Positions 60,413 through 64,000 of a stretch of DNA of 64,000 bases are shown here, in pieces (the stretch's first letter is position 1; every line of letters starts with the position of its first letter). The stretch comes from an uncultured Demequina sp. GTDB lineage: Bacteria; Actinomycetota; Actinomycetes; Actinomycetales; Demequinaceae. The notes beneath the pieces are model-generated. The model was given only the letters and a program-made list of their open reading frames with translations, was not told the origin of the DNA and made no database searches. The DNA is taken from assembly GCA_937925595.1 (NCBI GenBank), contig CALALQ010000106.1, positions 17,168 through 81,167 on the forward strand, given 5' to 3'. Made by a program: the position numbers and the translations under genes.

Positions 60413-61360
60413 ATGGGCGCACCGACCAGCATCCCGCGCATCGAGCCGGAGGCCGGGCCGCTCGGGATCGTCGGCCTCGGCAACATGGGCGGCCCGATGG
60501 CGGCGCGCCTCGTCGAGGCGGGCTACGAGCTGCTCGGGTTCGACGTGTCGCCCGAGAGCGCGCGACTCGCCGCCGACGCGGGAGTCCGGATCGTGTCGAC
60601 GGTCGAGGAGCTCGCGTCGCGCTGCGCCGTGATTGTGCTCCTCCTCCCCGGCAGCGACGTCGTCGACGCCGTCGCGGGGCAGATCGCCGCCGTGCCGGCC
60701 GACGCCCGCCGCTGCGAGCTGCTCGTCGACATGAGCTCGTCGGCGCCGCTGCGCACGCAGGCCCTCGCGGGACGCCTCGAGGCGAGCGGCATCGCGCTCA
60801 TCGACGCCCCCGTCTCGGGCGGGGTCCGCGGCGCGGTCAACGGCACCCTCACGGTCATGATGGGAGGGCCCGCCGAGCTGTGCGCGGCCGCGACGCCCGT
60901 GTTCGAGGTCGTCGGCTCGCGCGCCGTCCACGTCGGCGCGGTCGGGGCGGGACACGTCGCGAAGGCGCTCAACAACTTCCTCTCGGCGTCGCACCTGCTC
61001 GCCTCCTACGAGGCCGTCATCGCGGCGTCGCGCTTCGGGCTCGACCCGGCGCTGCTGCTCTCGGTCGTCAACACCTCGAGCGGCCGCAGCGGCTCCACCG
61101 AGTCCAAGCTCCCCGACTTCGTGCTCACCGGCGGATTCGACTCCGGCTTCTCGGCCGCGCTCATGGAGAAGGACGTGCGGATCGCGACGACCCTCGCCGA
61201 GGAGCTCGGCGTCGAGGCGCCGATCGCCCACGCCGTGCTCGACCGCTGGCACGAGCTCGCGGCGGCGCTCCCCGCGGGGGCCGACCACACCGAGGTCATC
61301 AAGCCGCTCGAGGAGAGCAACGGCGTGCGCATCCGGCGCGAGAGCGCGGTGAGCGCGTGA
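60413..61360 (+). CDS. 3-hydroxyisobutyrate dehydrogenase-like oxidoreductase
   Basis: A 315-residue NAD(P)-binding beta-hydroxyacid dehydrogenase. The Rossmann motif is GLGNMGGPMA, the substrate-binding motif is DAPVSGG, and the catalytic Lys is in GAGHVAKALNN. The substrate is a hydroxy acid of the pathway. It begins a coupled set of three enzymes (GTGA overlaps). Confidence 0.9.
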   Translation: MGAPTSIPRIEPEAGPLGIVGLGNMGGPMAARLVEAGYELLGFDVSPESARLAADAGVRIVSTVEELASRCAVIVLLLPGSDVVDAVAGQIAAVPADARRCELLVDMSSSAPLRTQALAGRLEASGIALIDAPVSGGVRGAVNGTLTVMMGGPAELCAAATPVFEVVGSRAVHVGAVGAGHVAKALNNFLSASHLLASYEAVIAASRFGLDPALLLSVVNTSSGRSGSTESKLPDFVLTGGFDSGFSAALMEKDVRIATTLAEELGVEAPIAHAVLDRWHELAAALPAGADHTEVIKPLEESNGVRIRRESAVSA

Positions 61361-62094
61361 CGTCGTCGCGCGTCGCCGTCGTCACGGGCGGCGGCCGGGG
61401 CATCGGCAAGGCGACGGCCGCGCGGCTCGCCGCCGACGGGTTCCACGTCGTCGTGGTCGACATCGACCCCGCGACGGCGGAGGCGGCGGCGGACGAGATC
61501 CGTGCCGCGGGCCACGCGGCCGAGGGGATCGCGCTCGACGTGACCGACCGGGATGCCGTGTTCGCCGCCTTCGCGGGCGTCGCCGAGCGTCACGGGCGCC
61601 TCGACGCCCTCGTCAACGCCGCGATGCGCGTGCTCTACCGCCCCATTGAGGAGTTCGACGAGGACGCCGTCGACGTCGTGCTCGGGATCGGCTTCAAGGC
61701 GGTGCTCTGGACGGTGCAGGCCGCGCTCCCGGCGATGCGTGCGCAGGGATCCGGCGCGATCGTCAACTTCAGTTCGCCCGCCGCGACGCGGCCGATGCCG
61801 ACGACGTCGATCTACTCGGCCGTCAAGGGCGCCGTCTCGAGCCTCACCTGGCAGCTCGCGATCGAGCTCGGCGGCGACGGCATCCGGGTCAACGGCGTCA
61901 TCCCCGGCGCCGTGCCGACGGAGGGCGCCCGCGCGGTCGTCGACGAGGCGGGCTACGAGGCCCGCAAGAAGGGCAACGCCCTCGGGCGCCTCGGCACCCC
62001 CGAGGACATCGCGGCCGCCGTCTCGTTCCTCGTCTCCGACGACGCCTCGTACGTCACCGGACACCTCCTGGCGGTCGACGGCCGCCTGTTGTGA
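61357..62094 (+). CDS. Short-chain dehydrogenase/reductase
   Basis: A 245-residue SDR: TGGGRGIG cofactor motif, Ser in VNFSSPA and YSAVK active site. It starts with GTG overlapping the previous stop. It differs from the SDR at 52657 and may act on a later intermediate. Confidence 0.9.
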   Translation: MTSSRVAVVTGGGRGIGKATAARLAADGFHVVVVDIDPATAEAAADEIRAAGHAAEGIALDVTDRDAVFAAFAGVAERHGRLDALVNAAMRVLYRPIEEFDEDAVDVVLGIGFKAVLWTVQAALPAMRAQGSGAIVNFSSPAATRPMPTTSIYSAVKGAVSSLTWQLAIELGGDGIRVNGVIPGAVPTEGARAVVDEAGYEARKKGNALGRLGTPEDIAAAVSFLVSDDASYVTGHLLAVDGRLL

Positions 62095-62999
62095 CCCGCG
62101 TCCTCGGCGATGCCGACGTGCTCGCCCACGGCCTCGCCGACGAGGTCGTGCGGCTCATGCGCGACGCCCTCGCCGCGGCGCACCGCTGGGAGCTGCACGG
62201 TCCCGCGCGCACCTGGCTCGAACTCGGCGCCGCGCGGTTCGCCGTCACCGCGGGGGCGGTGCACGGCGGGGATGCCGGGTTCCGTGTCTACGGCGGCTGG
62301 GGCCCGGGCTCCGACCAGCTGACGGCGCTGTGGAATGCGGCGGGACGCCTCGACGCGGTCGTGCTCGGCTCGGCGCTCGCGTCGATGCGCACGGGCGCCC
62401 TCGGCGGCGCGGCGGTCGAGCTGCTCGCGCGGCCCGACAGCCGCCGGCTCGCCGTGATCGGCACGGGCACCGTCGCGTGGTGGCAGCTGTGGGCCTCGAT
62501 CGGGAGGCGCCCCTTCGACGAGGTGCGCGTGTTCAGCCGCGATGCGGCGCGTCGGGATGCCTTCGCCGCCCGGGTCTCGGGCGAGCTCGGGGTGGCCGCG
62601 ACGGCCGCCGCGTCGGCGGAGGACGCCGTGCGCGACGCCGACGTCGTGATCGTCTCGACGACGTCGCGCACCCCCGTGATCGATGCCGCGTGGCTCGCCC
62701 CGGGGGCGCACGTGTCGTCGACGGGTCCGAAGTTCCTCGGCGGGTCGGAAGTCCCGGAGGACCTCGTGGCGCGCGCCGACCTCGTCGTGAGCGACTCCCC
62801 GCAGCAGGCGCACGGCGACCGCGAGCCGTGGTTCTCGCAGCGTCCGCTCACGCACCTCGGGGCCGTCGTGGCCGGCGAGCTCGCGGCGCGGCACGGCGAC
62901 GCCGACCTCACGGTCTACTGCTCGACGGGGCTCGCGGGCACCGAGGTGCTGCTCGCGCGGCACATCCTCGAGCGGGTGGAACGGGTCGCGACCGCGTGA
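62091..62999 (+). CDS. Ornithine cyclodeaminase/mu-crystallin family protein
   Basis: A 302-residue protein of the ornithine cyclodeaminase/mu-crystallin family: SMRTGALGGAAVELLAR, then the Rossmann motif IGTGTVAWWQL and SSTGPKFLGGSE. Members reduce imines or act as cyclodeaminases; the ligand here is unknown. GTG start overlaps the SDR stop. Confidence 0.87.
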   Translation: MTRVLGDADVLAHGLADEVVRLMRDALAAAHRWELHGPARTWLELGAARFAVTAGAVHGGDAGFRVYGGWGPGSDQLTALWNAAGRLDAVVLGSALASMRTGALGGAAVELLARPDSRRLAVIGTGTVAWWQLWASIGRRPFDEVRVFSRDAARRDAFAARVSGELGVAATAAASAEDAVRDADVVIVSTTSRTPVIDAAWLAPGAHVSSTGPKFLGGSEVPEDLVARADLVVSDSPQQAHGDREPWFSQRPLTHLGAVVAGELAARHGDADLTVYCSTGLAGTEVLLARHILERVERVATA

Positions 63000-63022
63000 C
63001 GGACGAGCGGGTGGCGCGGGGC

Positions 63023-63700
63023 TCAGGCCTCGGGCGACTCGCTACGGGCGCGGGCGACGTCGGCCATGACGCTGCCGGCCTGGAGCACGTGGTCGACCGC
63101 GGCGCGGCGGGCGGCCTCGGCATCCCCGGAGGCGAGGGCCTTGCCGATGACCTCGAATTCCTCGAGCGACGCCTCGGCGCGGCCGGGGACGGTGAGGGTG
63201 AGGGCGCGCAGTTGCGACACCCGCACCTGGAGGCCCTGCACGACGTCGTCGAGCACGGGGTTGCCGCCGCCGTCGAACAGCGCCCCGTAGAACTCGCCCT
63301 GCGCCTGCAGCACCTCGCTGCTGGCGCCCTCCCGCGTGGCGGTGCGCAGGCGCTCGAGCGCGGTGCGCAGGCGCTGGTGGTGCTCGGGGCGGGCGCGCTC
63401 GCAGAACAGGCGTGCGGCGAAACCCTCGAGTTCGGCGCGCACCTCGTAGAGGTCGCGCACCTCCTCGACGCCCAGGATGCGCACCATCGTGCCGCGGCCG
63501 TTGCGCGACTCGACGAGTCCTTCGGCCTCGAGCTGGCGCAGCGCCTCGCGCACCGACGGACGGGAGGCCCCCGTGAGCTCGCACAGTTCGCGCTCGATGA
63601 GGAGCTGCCCGGGCTTGAAGTCGAGGCTCACGATGGCGGCGCGCAGGATCGACGCGATCTGGTCGCGGATCGGCGGATGGCGGGTGACCGTCATGTCCAT
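63023..63700 (-). CDS. GntR/FadR-type regulator of the cluster
   Basis: A 225-residue regulator. The N-terminal winged helix is typical GntR (IERELCELTGASRPSVREAL, about 35-55), and the C-terminal FCD domain marks the FadR subfamily, with DLYEVRAELEGFAARL near 85. Such proteins bind TGTCxGACA-type palindromes and release them on ligand binding. It lies opposite the enzyme genes with TGTCAGACA 50 bp upstream, so it probably regulates itself and all the promoter gaps listed here. Confidence 0.92.
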   Translation of the reverse strand: MDMTVTRHPPIRDQIASILRAAIVSLDFKPGQLLIERELCELTGASRPSVREALRQLEAEGLVESRNGRGTMVRILGVEEVRDLYEVRAELEGFAARLFCERARPEHHQRLRTALERLRTATREGASSEVLQAQGEFYGALFDGGGNPVLDDVVQGLQVRVSQLRALTLTVPGRAEASLEEFEVIGKALASGDAEAARRAAVDHVLQAGSVMADVARARSESPEA

Positions 63701-63749
63701 GCGCGGGTCTTCTCCTTCGTCGTTCGGAAGACGAACACGAGTGTAGGAG

Positions 63750-63758
63750 TGTCAGACA
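63750..63758. promoter_or_regulatory. GntR operator site 6 (TGTCAGACA)
   Basis: Perfect palindrome, 50 bp before the GntR start. Confidence 0.62.
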
Positions 63759-63849
63759 GCCCGCGACGGGATTTGTGTGATGCTGCGCTCCGTCGCGCTG
63801 CCGCCGACCGCCCCCACGGGTCGTCGTCGTTGCTTGCCAGACATAAGAT

Positions 63850-63858
63850 TGTCGGACA
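63850..63858. promoter_or_regulatory. GntR operator site 7 (TGTCGGACA)
   Basis: Perfect palindrome 82 bp before the last gene, followed by CTAGTACGC as at site 1. Confidence 0.6.
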
Positions 63859-63939
63859 GCTGACGAGTCTAGTACGCGGTCGTTCCGGATGCTCGCATCC
63901 GGAACCCGCGGAGCGGCGCGTCCCGCCCGAGAGGAACCC

Positions 63940-64000
63940 ATGCAGCTCGTCATCCGTGAACGCCGTGAAGAGTCCGACGGTGTCGTGTCCTTGCTGCTCG
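63940..64000 (+). CDS. Start of a probable PDR/VanB-type ferredoxin reductase (cut by window end)
   Basis: The ATG at 63940, with GAGAGGA 5 nt upstream, opens a frame beginning MQLVIRERREESDGVVSLLL. This start resembles phthalate dioxygenase reductase/VanB-type oxidoreductases, whose N-terminus runs (V)xxRxxEADGVVSLxL. Only 20 residues are visible, so this is tentative. It could supply electrons to the P450 of the cluster. Confidence 0.5.
   Translation, partial: MQLVIRERREESDGVVSLLL

Overview
The window comes from a high-GC actinobacterium. Codon use, widespread GTG starts, GGAGG ribosome binding sites and gene families suggest Microbacteriaceae or a close relative, but no rRNA or marker gene confirms this. 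Two blocks are visible. Positions 1 to about 43,100 are an accessory island of defence, antirestriction and conjugation-type genes with a patchier, lower GC content. Positions 43,100 to 64,000 are a more uniformly GC-rich block of regulators, transporters and a catabolic cluster.

Island layout. (1) 1-11.4 kb: an overlapping operon of type I restriction-modification (hsdM partial, hsdS, hsdR), a YgjP-type metallopeptidase, an OLD-family ATPase/TOPRIM nuclease and an SF1 helicase; the last two form a Gabija-like pair. (2) 11.4-13.1 kb: an RHH + DUF3846-like module and a HEPN-like protein, leftward. (3) 13.2-24.5 kb, leftward: a large serine recombinase with three extra HTH units, two ArdA-like paralogues plus a short third, a replication-relaxation protein, a VirD4/TraG-type coupling protein, small membrane proteins, an MT-A70 methyltransferase, a catalytically degenerate resolvase-fold protein and a SprT-like protease. 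No relaxase or VirB4 is present, so this looks like part of a mobilizable element. (4) 24.6-33.2 kb: unknown proteins, two GIY-YIG nucleases, an XRE-ImmA protein with a repeat tail that can be started separately, and a type IV pilin leader fused to a phage tail collar domain. (5) 33.3-42.7 kb: a second RHH + DUF3846 module, a protein kinase, type III Res/Mod, and a two-gene CBASS (CapV patatin phospholipase + CD-NTase with AGS-C domain). A broken HTH gene marks the right edge.

The most novel signal is a 37-39 nt leader found three times in gene-sense orientation, 19-25 nt before RHH1, RHH2 and the second DUF3846 gene. Its inner hairpin is conserved and its outer stem tolerates change. It looks like an undescribed cis-regulatory RNA, or a protein-binding site, tied to this gene family.

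Right block. A MarR/MFS pair and a TetR/SRPBCC pair have palindromic operators in their divergent promoters, and a near-identical 27-bp repeat lies at the two convergent gene ends around the TetR/SRPBCC pair. After an M28 peptidase and a small secreted protein comes a catabolic cluster: serine hydrolase, cytochrome P450, HtaA-domain protein, MBL lactonase-like hydrolase, carboxymuconolactone decarboxylase-like protein, SDR, DUF3237 protein, MmgE/PrpD, MDR reductase, an NMT1/SsuA-type ABC importer, a hydroxyisobutyrate dehydrogenase-like enzyme, a second SDR, an ornithine cyclodeaminase-like reductase, a FadR-type GntR regulator and the start of a probable PDR/VanB reductase. TGTCnGACA-type palindromes lie in every main promoter gap of this cluster, which points to one regulon under the GntR protein. 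The substrate cannot be named from sequence.
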